From the NCBI GenBank assembly GCA_023653785.1, contig JAMKCH010019834.1:62001-126000 (forward strand): DNA of 64,000 bases, written 5' to 3'. A program made the position numbers and the translations under genes. Source of the DNA: Ophioderma brevispina. Taxonomy: Eukaryota; Echinodermata; Ophiuroidea; Amphilepidida; Ophiodermatidae. Below, piece by piece: positions 23,579-34,901 of the stretch (position 1 is the stretch's first letter; each line of letters opens with the position of its first letter). The notes under the pieces were generated by a model. That model saw only the letters and a list, made by a program, of their open reading frames with translations, had not been told where the DNA came from and did no database searches.

Positions 23579-23699
23579 GGCCATAGTCAAAACTATTAAC
23601 CCTCGGTGATCTCGAGATCGTACTCTCTTCCCTCAGCTCCGCTTCGAAAAAATAGAACTGTTTGGAGATCACATCGGGTCAATAGTTTTGACTATGTCC
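23579..23699. mobile_element. Short fold-back element
   Basis: Arms CATAGTCAAAACTATTAACC and GGTCAATAGTTTTGACTATG, with an inner GATCTC/GAGATC pairing. It lies 26 bp beyond the preceding MITE, so several elements have landed in one spot. Confidence 0.8.
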
Positions 23700-24182
23700 C
23701 TCACGGGCAGTCAATATTTGCATATTAGTCCTATAGTATTAGTCCTATCGTCTAATCTAACTTAACATTAGATTGTTGAAACCAAATTATAAAAGTATTG
23801 GGTTCATGACGAAAATGTTAAATCATTCAAGCACGATTTGTCTTGATCTCTTGCATCCGAAACCCGGAACGACGATCTTGATAATCATATTATAACAAAT
23901 ATGTTTTGAATAGCCATTGGAAGGATGTACCTAAGATCGCGGTAGTTGAAGAAAACGGGTCTGGGGGTTTATTGCTAAATCTTCATTACAATGCAACAGC
24001 TACCGCCGTCTGCTTAGTAAAACAAAAAATGGGCTGCGGCCCCGGAAAAAACAGACAAAAACATACAAAAACAAATTAAGTATAATAAATGAAAGGAAAA
24101 AAAGTTTTTAAAAGCTTGATCACTTGAACTGCAAATAATTTAGGAGTAATAGTAACAAAAAATAATATTTGATCAATCGTAG

Positions 24183-24398
24183 GCTTGCAAACGGACGACA
24201 TAACAACTACTGAGGGTTCGGACTACACCACCTTGGATGGAACTACAATCACTGTGGCTAGTGGGGAAACAAAAACATTTTCATTGATTATTCTAGACGA
24301 TAGTGACTCCGAAGGATTTGAATCGCTTACAATTACTTTAACGGGTGACGTTGGAATACCAAATCCGTCTGCAACAATTACCCTAGCTGATAATGAGG
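24183..24398 (+). CDS. Calx-beta B exon, LQT type, slot I-16
   Basis: 216 nt. It reads LQTDDITTTEGSDYTTLDG, TTITVASGETKTFSLIILDD, SDSEGFESLTITLTG and DVGIPNPSATITLADNEG. SGET in place of AGYATE, and GDVG-P-PSAT in place of GATGTTTTST, mark this type. Partners are 37920 and 60479. The acceptor is CGTAG and the donor GTGAGT. Confidence 0.92.
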
Positions 24399-24478
24399 GT
24401 GAGTGTCATAGGTCATGTAGGTGTCTCAAAATGGTTGGTCAAGATTCTATGCATGTATGTTGTACCTGTGTTCCCATG

Positions 24479-24600
24479 TTAGGTTTAGGGTGTTTTCATG
24501 TTAGGTTTAGGGTTAGGGTTTAGGTTTAGGATTAGGATTAGGGTTAGGGTTTAGGTTTAGGATTAGGATTAGGGTTAGGGTTTAGGTTTAGGATTAGGAC
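24479..24600 (+). repeat. Interstitial telomere-like repeat
   Basis: Degenerate TTAGGG, TTTAGG and TTAGGA units over about 120 bp. From about 24605 the complementary form (CCCTAA, CCCTAAC) follows, so the two runs face each other, giving a head-to-head arrangement. Confidence 0.85.
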
Positions 24601-24635
24601 TATTATTAACCCTAACTCTAACCATAACCCTATCC

Positions 24636-24808
24636 CTAAGTCACTGGGGTGAATAGATTACTGAGTTTTCGCCCTAACCCTAAGTCACTGGACTGGAGCT
24701 AGTAGATCACTGGGCTTTAGCTCTAACCCTAAGTCACTGGGGTGAATAGATTACTGAGTTTTCGCCCTAACCCTAAGTCACTGGGGTGAGTAGATCACTG
24801 GGCTTTTA
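24636..24808 (+). repeat. 43-50 bp tandem repeat
   Basis: Four units start CCTAAGTCACTGG and run through TAGATYACTGRG to the next CCCTAACCC. Units 1 and 3 are nearly identical (both with GATTACTGAGTTTTCGCC). The telomere-like hexamer is part of each unit. Confidence 0.85.
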
Positions 24809-25045
24809 TAGGCCTGCGGCGCAAACAAGTTATCTAAGAAAAGGATTTAATTAGTAAATTTATAGGCCTGCGGCGCAAAAGAGTTATCTAAGCTAAATTT
24901 ATAGGCCTGTGACGCAAAAGAGTTATCTAAGCTAAATTTATAGGCCTGTGGCGCAAAACAGTTGCCTAAGCTAAAATTATAGGCCTGCGGCACAAAACAA
25001 GTTATGTAATCGACTTTACAGGCCTGCGGCGCAACCCTGTTATCC
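24808..25045 (+). repeat. 39-bp minisatellite
   Basis: Six units begin ATAGGCCTGCGGCGCAAA or close variants and end near CTAAGCTAAATTT. As 39 is divisible by three, the minus strand reads as a 13-residue peptide repeat (FAPQAYKFS...). That is a by-product and not evidence of a gene. Confidence 0.9.
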
Positions 25046-26447
25046 CTCATTCTTCAAGCCCTGTGATCTTTAAGGGGCTATCGGCTTGCGGAGCTAGCGC
25101 GTTATATGTAAAAAAATAGATTAGTAAATTTATCTAATCAAACTTATAAATGCGCCTTACCCTCCACAACCCCCATACCCCTAGTAGCGCTTAATTTACT
25201 AATATTTCGGTTTATTCTTTCTATAGTGTCAGATATTCAGAGGTTCAAAACAATATTCATAAATTAGCTTAATTAACCCTAACACAACTAAATCTCACAA
25301 AATCTCACAGCACTGAGTGAGAAAAATGCACTAAGTGCAGAAAGTAGCGATGACGTCATCAAACCAAGACTCATATCATCATATGGGCACGAAATCGCTG
25401 GCCGGGTCAGCGACACCGCCGTAGCGTGCTATCCCGGGTCATGGGACTGGGACCCCGAAGGGCCCTGGGTTCGAGTCCCACCCGAATTTGCGACTTTTCT
25501 TTTTCCCCTCTTCCTTCGCTCCTTCGGGGGGGGGGGGGGTAGGGTTAATATTCATAATGTCCTCACTTATAGGAACTACACTAATATGTGTATCTATGTA
25601 TGTATTTAAGATAGTTATATAGAGAAGTTTATAGTATTTCAGACAGTTATATAGAGAAATTTATAGTTTAAAACAGTTATATAACGGAATAAACCTATAT
25701 ATTAGAAATATAGTGTTCTCTATTTAACATAATTTCCTCTATAGGTGTATATATGTATGTATGTGTGCATGTGATTGTGTGTGCTTATGTATGTATGGGG
25801 TGCTATAACATTTTGTCTTTTCTTAACAGATTACGTTTATGTGATACACCACGTTATTAAGTGCCAATTCATATTTGGATAAATGTTTATATTATATTTA
25901 AACTTTTATGTTTATATTATATTTGTATTAAAATTTAACTTGTTTAATACCACTTTTGTTATTGATGGATTTAAAAAAAAATTATAACAGACTCGCTATG
26001 TAGTAGGATTGGCAAAACTCCCATAGCAAATTATATAGAGAAGTCTGGCCCTCAACTCCAAGGACAGGACCTTTACCTGTATACAGTTTAACTCTATTTG
26101 CTATATAGTGAATACATCTAGATGGGTGTACTTTATGGGGACGTTTACACACCTTAATGGGACGCTTTTTTCTTTATGTGGACGTTTTAAAAAAATTCTA
26201 ACTTCCCACAAGCTAATTAATATGTAAAGTCTTAGACATAGCCCATCACCCTAATTTATTAACGGAATAAAGTGCAATATTAATTCCGTTAAAGACAGAC
26301 CGTCACCCTAAGACGGTTTAAGACAGTTGTCTAAGAAACTGGTTCAAAATAACACTAATAAGCAAAAAAGAAAAAGAAAGAAAGAAAGAAAGAAAACCAT
26401 ACCCTCCAAAAACTTTGTAAGGTACCCACAAGGCATAAAAGTCAGTA

Positions 26448-26512
26448 TGGGTGTGTGTTTGTGTGTTGTGTTTGTGTGTGTGTTATGTTTGTGTGTGCGC
26501 GCGCGTGTGTTA
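26448..26512. repeat. GT-rich microsatellite
   Basis: Mostly GTGTGT interrupted by TTT and ending GCGCGCGTGTGT. Confidence 0.9.
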
Positions 26513-27118
26513 CACCGTTGGGAATGGATGTTTTGTAACCGATTTTGTTTTACGCCCAATTGCTGGCATCCTAATTCCGAACAATATGCTTTAATTTTAC
26601 GGTAAACTTATTTGGCTTGTAATATAAATTTATGGCACTTTCAGTAAACATATTGTGACCAGCTCCCACAAAATATGGAGCGTGTGGCTGGATTCAGATT
26701 TAAACTACCAGGGCCTTTAAACTTTATAAAAAAAATCATACCTTTTCCGAACAATGTATGTTGTACTAAAGGGGAATAATTAATCAGTAATTTGCTCTTG
26801 CAATTTTTATGATCCCGTTCAATTCTGTACATGTGGTCAATTTTCTTCAAATGTCAGGTTGCAAAACATAAAGACCATCAAGTAAAAGAATTGTCATATT
26901 TAATTACCTGTATTTGATAGAGGAATAAATTTGTTGTAATTGTAAAGCGCAAGTATTGCAAATTATGATTATGCAGAAAATCTCAATTTTGAAAATTTAT
27001 GACACGTTTTGTTGGAGTGTAGCTTTTTCTAACAGTGTAATTACGAAGTTATTGTACAATTGCTATCCTTTCTATAAAGCCCTGCTCTAACTAATTATAT
27101 TTTACCTCTCCATTTCAG

Positions 27119-27223
27119 CGTCATCAATAATTGGGTTTACCAATAATGCGGCTGTTGTTAGTGAAACAGATGGTACAGTCATTCTAACGCTGAGTAATAC
27201 TGGAACACAAACTGGTACCGTTA
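27119..27223 (+). CDS. Calx-beta A exon, 105-nt type, slot I-17
   Basis: 105 nt, two codons longer than other A exons. It reads ASSIIGFTNNAAVVSETDG, then TVILTLSNTGTQTGTV before GTAAGT. The IGF opening, SETDG turn and NTGTQTGTV end are shared with 38408 and 61692. It has lost its second half, because the B exon at 31086 is dead. Confidence 0.92.
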
Positions 27224-30200
27224 GTAAGTATTAGTACATCCTGCTTTTTTGTAATATGAATTACTTTTGAATAAGTATGTATTCGTTAGGCATGTTTCTA
27301 AAGTGCAGCTGTACCATAGACATCAAAAGAGGATCTGCACTGATATTTCAAAGGCTACGCGGGAACTTCATATGGTTTACCAGTCGTCCAGGAAAATATC
27401 TGGTTTTATCTCAAACACCAATTTGAATCGGTCCATATTATAGAAATTAGACCAATCAATGTTTACGAAAATGTTGTTTATTCGCTTAAGTGAGCAAGTG
27501 CTGGAATTGTAGAGGAATATCATCTAAAGAAAATAAGCAAGAGCCCCATGTCTAGATTGACAGCAAAGAGAGAATTTTTCGATCGCAACGTTGCAACGCG
27601 CCTGATGACTTGTCGCCATCTTGAATTTGATTATGCCCACGGCCCTTATTGATTTTTTTTACTATGCGTAGGGTATAATGTAATAAACTTTATCCTAATT
27701 GTCAAATTATGCGATTTTGAAGTCCCGCAAATCCAGTGCGTAGTTGCATGTATACGATGTTCACCCAAGAAATGGCATAAAAGAGACAGACTAAATACAG
27801 AGTGTGCCAAAAATGTAACATTCAAAAATTATTTTTTAAAGGTGTAAAGCAGCTTATTTAAAAACGGGATATCATGAACAGTTTCTAGACTACAACGCAA
27901 AATACAAAAGCATATGAAATTCACGTTAAGACACTCTATTGGAAGCTGCTCAGTGAGTATGATGACATCTATTGGGACGTTTGATAAGGCAGTTGCAGTT
28001 GGCCACCCCGTCTGGAGATCATTTTGCAAGGATTTGCCATTTCTCCACTTTTAATTTTACTATGGTATACCAACCAAATAATCGCTTGTGATTAGATAAA
28101 AGATGATGGGTCAAGTGTAGTGTTTTCTTCTTGCACCTCCATCATAATTGTATTTCTTTTAGAGTGTCCCCTTCTTACGTTGTTGTTTGCCCCGAATTCC
28201 TTCTGTTGTTTTTTCGCATTCCCTGCTGCTTCTTCTTGTTCTATATCTCTGGTATTTGTCAAAGTTTCTTTGTGTTAATACAGGTGTGAAACACTGGTCC
28301 CAATCGTTTCGGTAGGAGACCCATAGCAAGGATCCCAAACGTAACCATGTATACAAGGGATCCGTAAACTACGAATAAAGTGCTTTTTATCCTAACTTGA
28401 ATAGTATAAGAAACAACAACACAAGACAATCAACTTCAGAAGTCCATCTTCAATGTTGTTAAGCAGACTATCATTATCCAGGTTTATGGATGTCATCTAC
28501 ACCGCTATATTTTGTTTTTCAATAATCAGCATTTTTTGCATCATTGGTAGCATTATTTGCCCCCATGCATTTTGTATGGTATGCATTGCGCCGGCGTTTG
28601 CTTTATCTTTCGAATTAACCTCAACACTTGCAATGCTTCATAATATTTTCATCTCGAGAATGATGGCGAAGAGCCCGTCGAAGTTTTTTTTCTCCTTTGC
28701 AAATTATTCAGCCTTCCATTAAGTTTACTTCCATATCATTTCGATGGTCACAGTTTTCTTTTTAGTGAAAATTACTGAGTACAGACCCTATACCAAACTC
28801 TGAAATACACTGACCATATCTACAGTGGGCCTCCCTGTCATCCAAGACATACCAGTCTACACTATTGTTCAGCCTTTCGATCGGACGATTTGTTCTTTTG
28901 AGAGCAACCTGTTGAAAGAATAGAAACAACTTAAAGATCATCTTATTAGCACAGGGGCTATACCCTTCAAACCTGATTTGGAGAAGAAAAACAAAGAACC
29001 ATTTCCATCCCACGCAGTAGCCTTACACCCAAAATTAACATGATCTAAGGCACAGACAGACATCCTCTAGTACATCCAGCTTCAGTGATGTCAGCAAAAC
29101 ACTTCACACTGCATAAGTATTTCCCTTTTCTTTAGTCTTCAATAAGTGGCAGAAAGTCTTTCTTAAACCACCACGCAAGACCCGCCTTTCGCAGAGGAAC
29201 CTCTTTAGTTTGAGAACTCCTTGTTCGTATCTAAGTTATATGGTCAGTTAAGGATTTGATTGCCTGTGGTAAAATGTGCCCGCGTGTGGAACCTTATAAA
29301 ATTGAACCTACTACCAGAGAACAAACCAGTGGCCAATCATTTTCATTTCCCCTGCCCTTCCTGGGAATCTAGTCATTAACCCGTGTCGACCTGAGCCATT
29401 TTTTTGTACAACACTCACGAAGGGGGGGTTACATCCCCCTGGGTTGATTTTCGTTACTGAAATTCGATTCCTGTTTTAAAGTTGGTACCAGATACTTGAG
29501 TTTCTTCTTAACTTGGTAACAAAATAAGTACCAGCATCCCCATTATGAACGTCACTATGACGTCAATATTGAGGAAAGGTCCGAAATACTTAATATAGGG
29601 GTGGAACATGTAATAGTTCGCAATGTTGCGACCAAAACCTTATTAGCGCACTAAAATGCTCTCATTATATTAACTAATTACAAACGAATCAATTTCCCAT
29701 CAAAGAGTCAAAACCGATGGAAATCTGATAGTCCTAATCTTTATGGCAAAGATTGAATGTTCCCCTATGTATGTCTATGGAAATTGCATTTTGGCTGCCG
29801 AATGCGGAATTATGCGTCCATGTGTGACTTACTGCGAGTCATGCTTGTACTATTTTGGTATCACATGGAAAGAGGAGGAACCATAGCGATCTAGGGACCC
29901 ACAATACAACTGTCTGTGATATCCTGTGTTTGTGCTGGCAGTTTGTACTCTCTGCCGAAGGGGGGGGTGGTTGCCAACCCCCCCCCCCCATCCCTCACTT
30001 TGGGGTCCACCCTATAGCTGCCTATACCCCGTGGGTGTTGTTTTTGGATGAAAATGAGCAAAACATGTTTAATTGACAATTATCATTATAATTTTGGCCC
30101 AAAAAGGGGAGTTTGGCAAGCCGGGGCAAAAAACCTGAGGGAACCCCCCCCCTTCGATAGCGATGGTTAACACTATTGATAGACCTCGTGTTTCCAACAC

Positions 30201-31085
30201 TCAACTCCATAGACCATTGGAGATTCATAGGATCTACACACTCACAGGAACCACGTTGTATCAATATTTAAACCATAAAGTTTACTTGTTTTTTTTTTCG
30301 TTTTAAAAAGCTTAGCTTTTTTCCATCATGTCACATACCACAAGCTTGTTTGTGAATACTTTTTTTGCATTTTTCTGCCTCGTTCGTTTTTCAGCTGGCA
30401 CATTCTTCTCTTTTGATCATAAGCAAATTATAATCCTATTTCCTTGCTTGCTTTTTAATCTGTGGTGCTTCATTACACTCTCTTTGTCACTCTCTGCAAT
30501 TAAATGGTTTTGCTGTATTTCAATTTGGGACTTCTAAGGGTTTTTTCTAATTGTATATGCTTGAAAAAGTCAGGTTTTATCTCGTCGAAATATCGTATGT
30601 CTGTCCACTTGGTCTTGTTGGGGTGATGTTTCTAACGACTATGCAAGTGGGATGAGCAATTTTATTCTTTACTATTTGGGGCAAGCCGGGTTGGCAAGCG
30701 GCTATTAGGAAATTGCGGAGAAAACATATAAACGGTGATTTTTTCATGGCTTTTTGCTTGATAGTCCTAGTCAACCCAAAAACCGTGCTCTTCAGTGGTG
30801 AATTGTGACTGTTGTTGATCGTTTAGGTGAGTTAACAGCCTCTTGAAACAATGATCAATGTGTAATTCTGTATTTGAAATCAGCGGTATATTTCAGCTAA
30901 TGTTATTTTGCACACGTGTATTGAGCTGGACCTGATATGATGAAAATCGTGTTGTTCTAGCTTTGTCTGAACTGTGGTCTGTGGAAAACTATTTATATTT
31001 CTTAACAATTTAATATCATTCGACCAAACGTAATTATTTTGTGTGACCAGTATTTTGTTCTTTCTTTCTTCACATTCTTCACGAC
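27224..31085. other. Long intron with a piggyBac-like MITE
   Basis: The MITE at 29380-30166 is listed separately. The stretch 27800-28740 contains short open frames on both strands and a GTGCCAAAAATGTAAC motif at about 27805-27820 resembling a DNA-transposon end. I could not confirm a transposase. Nothing else is recognised. Confidence 0.6.
29380..30166. mobile_element. piggyBac-like MITE, full-length copy
   Basis: 787 bp between TTAA (29376-29379) and TTAA (30167-30170). The start CCCGTGTCGACCTGAGCC corresponds to CCCTCGTCTACCTGAGCC in the 40721 copy. Body blocks match that copy, including ATGGAAAGAGGAGGA, TGTCTGTGAT and the GGGTGGTTGCCA region. No transposase frame. The TTAA flanks and CCC start are the usual hallmarks of the piggyBac superfamily. 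Confidence 0.8.
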
Positions 31086-31301
31086 GCGCTGCACGGTTTG
31101 ATATAACAACAAACGAAGGCGTTGATTACAATAGCAAAGATGGGGACACTGTTACTCTAACATCTGTCAGACAGTCGATGTGGACCGTAGACATTATAGT
31201 GATGGCCCAAACAGATCCAGTAGGATTTAACTAACTCTACAAAACTGGCTCGGTCTTGGCGCAAATCACCGAGGTAACGATTACTATCATTGATAGTGAC
31301 G
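31086..31301 (+). pseudogene. Decayed Calx-beta B exon, SGTGLG type, slot I-18
   Basis: Aligned by GATATAACAACAAACGAAGG to the intact exon at 62753. It reads FDITTNEGVDYNSKDGDTVT, after which the alignment breaks, and TAA follows at 31232-31234. The 3' end recovers as VTITIIDSDG before GTAAAA. The position of the acceptor reads GCGCTG with no AG. Both splicing and frame are therefore lost. Confidence 0.85.
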
Positions 31302-31411
31302 GTAAAAAAGGAATCGATAATGTCGGGGAGATTTAATTTCATTGACGGTTTTGTAAGCATACCTAATAGAGGAGAGAGCACTGACCCTGTCAAACAATCA
31401 ATCGTTTTTAG

Positions 31412-32360
31412 CCCCCCACTGCGAAAATGTTTGACACCTTGGTGAGTTAGTATGGACCCCCTCTATATCAACGCTTAGGAGTTCAAATTGTGTGTCACTT
31501 TTTTCAATATGGGCCAATTAAACTTAAGTGACCAGGGGTTTTCACTCCCGTATGTGGCCCAAGGGGGGTCCATGCCCCCCCTAAGGAAACTACTTTCCCG
31601 AGGGAATTTTTGTACGAATTTATACCACATGTGAAGGGTCATAAGTCCAAATCACATAAAAAATGAAATGTGTTTATTTTCGCTTGGAAATTAGGGCAAA
31701 CATTGTTTTCACTCAAAAACACACGAAATTTTGGCAAAAACGGAAAAAGTCAAATGAGCCTTGCACTTACAATCAAACATTTAAAACTTATTTTTGTTTT
31801 TATCTATCTGAAGACCCAAATTACATATATTAACATAAAACAGCGTTTAGGGAATCCTGTATTTTTTACGGGTGTTGCAAATACACCGTCATTTTTCCCA
31901 TAGAGTTTGTACAGTAACGGTTTAGCAATGTCCACGATGAAATAGTTTTGTTTTAGCACATAAATGGGTTAATTATTTTTAATGTTCTAATGTTTACTTA
32001 CAGGGTATGTGTGAACTTAATATCAGCAAAAAAAAAATCGCTTTGGTTCTTTGATTTTTAAAAATATTCGCAGATGACTCCGGTTTAGTTGCCCACTAAT
32101 TAATTCATTAACGGGCTTGGCCGATTTTATTTTAGTTTGATATGAAAAGAAGCGCATTTAAAAGTCAGACAATTACCAAAATTTCCGCAGCAAATCCCCA
32201 CGGTAAAGCGTCCACGCGAAAACAAATTTTGGGGGTCCCTAGAAGCCCCCCCCCGTCACTTAAGTGTTAGGTTACACAGGAGTCAAACTTTTGAAATAGC
32301 TTAAAATGCTCCAATCATGTTGAATTGTATGCCATATTGCCCGTCTAGTCATAAGGATTC
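31412..32360. mobile_element. MITE M1, copy split by a later insertion
   Basis: The left part CCCCCACTGCGAAAATGTTT... and the right part GGTTACACAGGAGTCAAAC... GTCTAGTCATAAGGATTCC align in order to the uninterrupted copy at 22746-23057. Its far terminal repeat was not seen. The interruption is 31530-32257. Confidence 0.8.
31530..32257. mobile_element. 728-bp DNA element with 8-bp target duplication
   Basis: Flanked on both sides by ACTTAAGT (31522-31529 and 32258-32265). The ends are GACCAGGGG and its rough complement CCCCCGTC. Body blocks such as CATAGAGTTTGTACAGTAA, GTCCACGATGAAATA and CTTGGCCGATTTTATTTT recur at 41745-42117 and, in part, at 42735-42975. An 8-bp duplication fits the hAT superfamily, but no transposase is present. 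Confidence 0.75.
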
Positions 32361-33495
32361 CAAAAATGAAATCGGACAATTCCTTTTATATTAACGTTAA
32401 ACAAGTGGTATAGAGTAATGGCGTTACAAACCAAATTTCCAAGGTGGCAAATTGAAAAACTGACCGATAGGCCGATAAAACTTAACACGGGTCCACAGCT
32501 TTCAGAAATAGTAAGTCCTATAATGTGTACTCCAAGTCCATCAGTCTGTCGATTGTATTTTCCACTGTATGCTGCTGGCATTATTTGTTTCAGCACTGTA
32601 CCCGATACCCTGGTCTTTAAGGTCACGATTTATTCTGTATTATGTCGACGTGCAAGTCGGGACACTCTGATACGGGGACTCCCACACATCTTACACCGGG
32701 AACAATTTATATTAAGAGCATGGCTATAATAAGAAAACAGACTCGAAACAATGTAATGCTTTTAAAATTTGTAGCGCGTTAAAATTAGGATTTTAAAACA
32801 AAATTTGCTATAAAAAGCGATTTTAATCAAAATAACCATAAGAACGGGTAAGTTCCATCCGGCTATAGTGTCAATATTGACCCACTTATTGTAGCCAAGC
32901 GGTACTTGTTCTTTTTCCTCGATGGTTACGCTACGTGTAACATATTTTACGAAGGGAGCCCATTCTAATTAGAGTAAAATACTTAACAATTATATCGCTT
33001 AACGTTTTACCGTTAAAATTACCCAAGAATCCAAACAATCAGCATGAACTCGTCTTTAGGCACATTCTTTAATAAAAATATGGAAACATGTTTGAACAAA
33101 ACAGTGCTTAGAAATTAAACACTTTTCTAAACACTATTTTGCACCACGTTTCTAAACCATTTTGAAATGTCTGTGTAATATCTAAACACCTTATATCTAA
33201 ACATGTTTAAAAACTAAACATGTTTAGGGATTTGACATTAAATGTTTATACATTTGATGCCAAGTGTTTAGGAATTAAACATGTCAAATCTCTAAACACT
33301 AATTTGCACCACGTTTCTAAACACTGTTTTTGCAGTGAATACACCAAATATTACACAATACTATGTTGGCCTATTGGCAGGGAACCATATTTTATGGGAA
33401 AATACCGTAAAATCTTACGCGCAAATGCCGTAAAGAAACGTTATTTTTACAGTGTAGGATTTTTCAATGAAATTTTTTTTTTCTCTCTCCTTCAG

Positions 33496-33594
33496 TTTCC
33501 ATTGATTTCGTGTCTGCCACAGCAAACGTTGGTGAAGGGGATGGTTCTGTTACACTGATGTTAACAAACTCTGGTGGTGGAACGGCTACTGTCG
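33496..33594 (+). CDS. Calx-beta A exon, slot II-1
   Basis: 99 nt, VSIDFVSATANVGEGDG, then SVTLMLTNSGGGTATV. It ends in G before GTAAGA, so the junction codon is GCG (Ala) with the next exon instead of the usual Thr. First exon of the compact block II. Confidence 0.9.
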
Positions 33595-33936
33595 GTAAGA
33601 ATTTGTCATCTTCAAAGGGATGGCAATGCTTTCACAAAATATTCTGTTAATTACTATGTTACTTAATGGAAAATTGAGATTTCAATGAATTTCATATGGG
33701 TAAAAAAATGTGAAATGTAACTTCGTAAAGAGAATAATGAGATTGACAGAGAGGAGAGAAGTAGAGAGGGAGAGAAAGAGTGAGAGAGATACGGAGAGAG
33801 AACATTTAGAATACAACATCAAATCCGACTATGACTACCTATAGACAACAGTAGATTTTGTACAAGTCAGATATAACTAAAATAAGACGCATGTAATGCA
33901 ATTACAACCTATGTCTTGAATAAAATCATTTTAAAG
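33595..33936. other. Intron with GA-rich tract
   Basis: A purine-rich GAGA tract at about 33738-33802; nothing else. Confidence 0.7.
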
Positions 33937-34149
33937 CGCTTACTACTAGCGACATTAACACAGTGGAAGGCACTGATTATACTAGTAAGGACGGACAAAC
34001 GGTTACCATTGCTGGATATGCCACTGAGAATGTTGTGATTGACATCACCGATGACACTGATGCTGAAATGAGTGAAATGTTTGATGTGACCTTCACTGGA
34101 GCTACTGGAACAACAACAACGTCAACAGTAACGATAGCTGACAACGATG
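33937..34149 (+). CDS. Calx-beta B exon, slot II-2
   Basis: 213 nt, LTTSDINTVEGTDYTSKDG, QTVTIAGYATENVVIDITDD, TDAEMSEMFDVTFTG, ending STVTIADNDG. It is close to a consensus B exon. The acceptor is AAAG, which is less usual than CAG or TAG. Donor GTAAAT. Confidence 0.93.
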
Positions 34150-34295
34150 GTAAATAACACAAAATTTCATAAACGAGTACAGAGTACAACAAATCCTTTA
34201 AATGACTTTGATATGGCTTTTTGACAACTTGTGTTTTGCTAGTTACAGATTGTTCAGATTCACCAAAAATACGAATGTGTATTATTTTATTACAG

Positions 34296-34394
34296 TCTCG
34301 GTCTCATTTACATCACCGGCAGTGACTGTTGGGGAGGGGGATGGAGCGATTACTCTAACTGTTACAAACACAGGCGGCGGCACCAGCACTATAA
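34296..34394 (+). CDS. Calx-beta A exon, slot II-3
   Basis: 99 nt, VSVSFTSPAVTVGEGDG, AITLTVTNTGGGTSTI, donor GTAAGC. The intron before it is only 146 nt. Confidence 0.92.
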
Positions 34395-34688
34395 GTAAGC
34401 GGAAGCAGTACCATTACCTTTAATATAGCATATAATAGAGATTCGCGTCAATCTTTAGATTAACATTTGAAAATATACTGTTGCCTCAGTGCAAACAACC
34501 AGATGATACTCTGTCATGTCTGCATTGTTGGTATTTACTCTACAATAGCATCTCACTTTTGTATTGAGTGCAGTCAACAAATGAATCATGTCAAAGTTTA
34601 ACTCTTTGTGAATATTTACTTTTTCGTAATCGTAAAACCTGAAATACAATGAGAAATTAACCAATATAATGTATAATTTACTTTGTAG

Positions 34689-34901
34689 CATTATCGACCA
34701 CTGATGTAGAAACATTAGAAGGCACTGATTATACCAGTAAAGATGGTGAGACAGTAACCATTGCTGGATATGCTACTGAGAGTATTTCAGTTAGTATAAC
34801 CGATGACATTGATGCTGAAATGAGTGAAAGTTTTGACTTGACCTTCACTGGAGCTACTGGAACAATAACGACATCTACAGTGACAATTACTGATAATGAT
34901 G
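34689..34901 (+). CDS. Calx-beta B exon, slot II-4
   Basis: 213 nt, LSTTDVETLEGTDYTSKDG, ETVTIAGYATESISVSITDD, IDAEMSESFDLTFTG, ending STVTITDNDG. Acceptor TTGTAG, donor GTAATT. No in-frame ATG lies near the start, so its assignment rests on homology and splice sites. Confidence 0.92.

Larger units (their letters stand above)
22413..24182. other. Intron with three inverted-repeat elements
   Basis: Carries MITEs at 22746-23057, 23330-23552 and 23579-23699, listed separately. The rest is AT-rich with no exon. Confidence 0.75.
24399..27118. other. Intron rich in minisatellites
   Basis: Holds telomere-like repeats (24479-24600), a 43-50 bp tandem repeat (24636-24808), a 39-bp minisatellite (24808-25045), a tRNA-like B-box segment near 25390-25490, a G run at 25527-25540 and a GT tract at 26448-26512. 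No exon is seen. Confidence 0.75.
31302..33495. other. Intron with a nested transposon pair
   Basis: Contains the split MITE M1 (31412-31529 and 32258-32360) with a 728-bp element inside it. From 33060 to 33325 it has repeated CTAAACATGTTTA-type words and two copies of GCACCACGTTTCTAAAC. No exon is found between them. Confidence 0.75.

Noticed and set aside
24808..25045. CRISPR array
   Set aside because: Whole units are repeated without unique spacers, and the window is eukaryotic.
24847..25050. Peptide repeat (FAPQAYKFS) on the minus strand
   Set aside because: The 39-bp minisatellite is divisible by three; no start context, splice sites or homology.
28453..28722. 89-residue hydrophobic plus-strand frame with membrane-like segments
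   Set aside because: Isolated in an intron, no splice context in phase with the gene, and T-rich DNA gives hydrophobic frames by chance.
27780..28740. Possible DNA-transposon with a short minus-strand frame near 27829-28029
   Set aside because: The end motif resembles transposon termini, but no catalytic motif or matching second end could be found.
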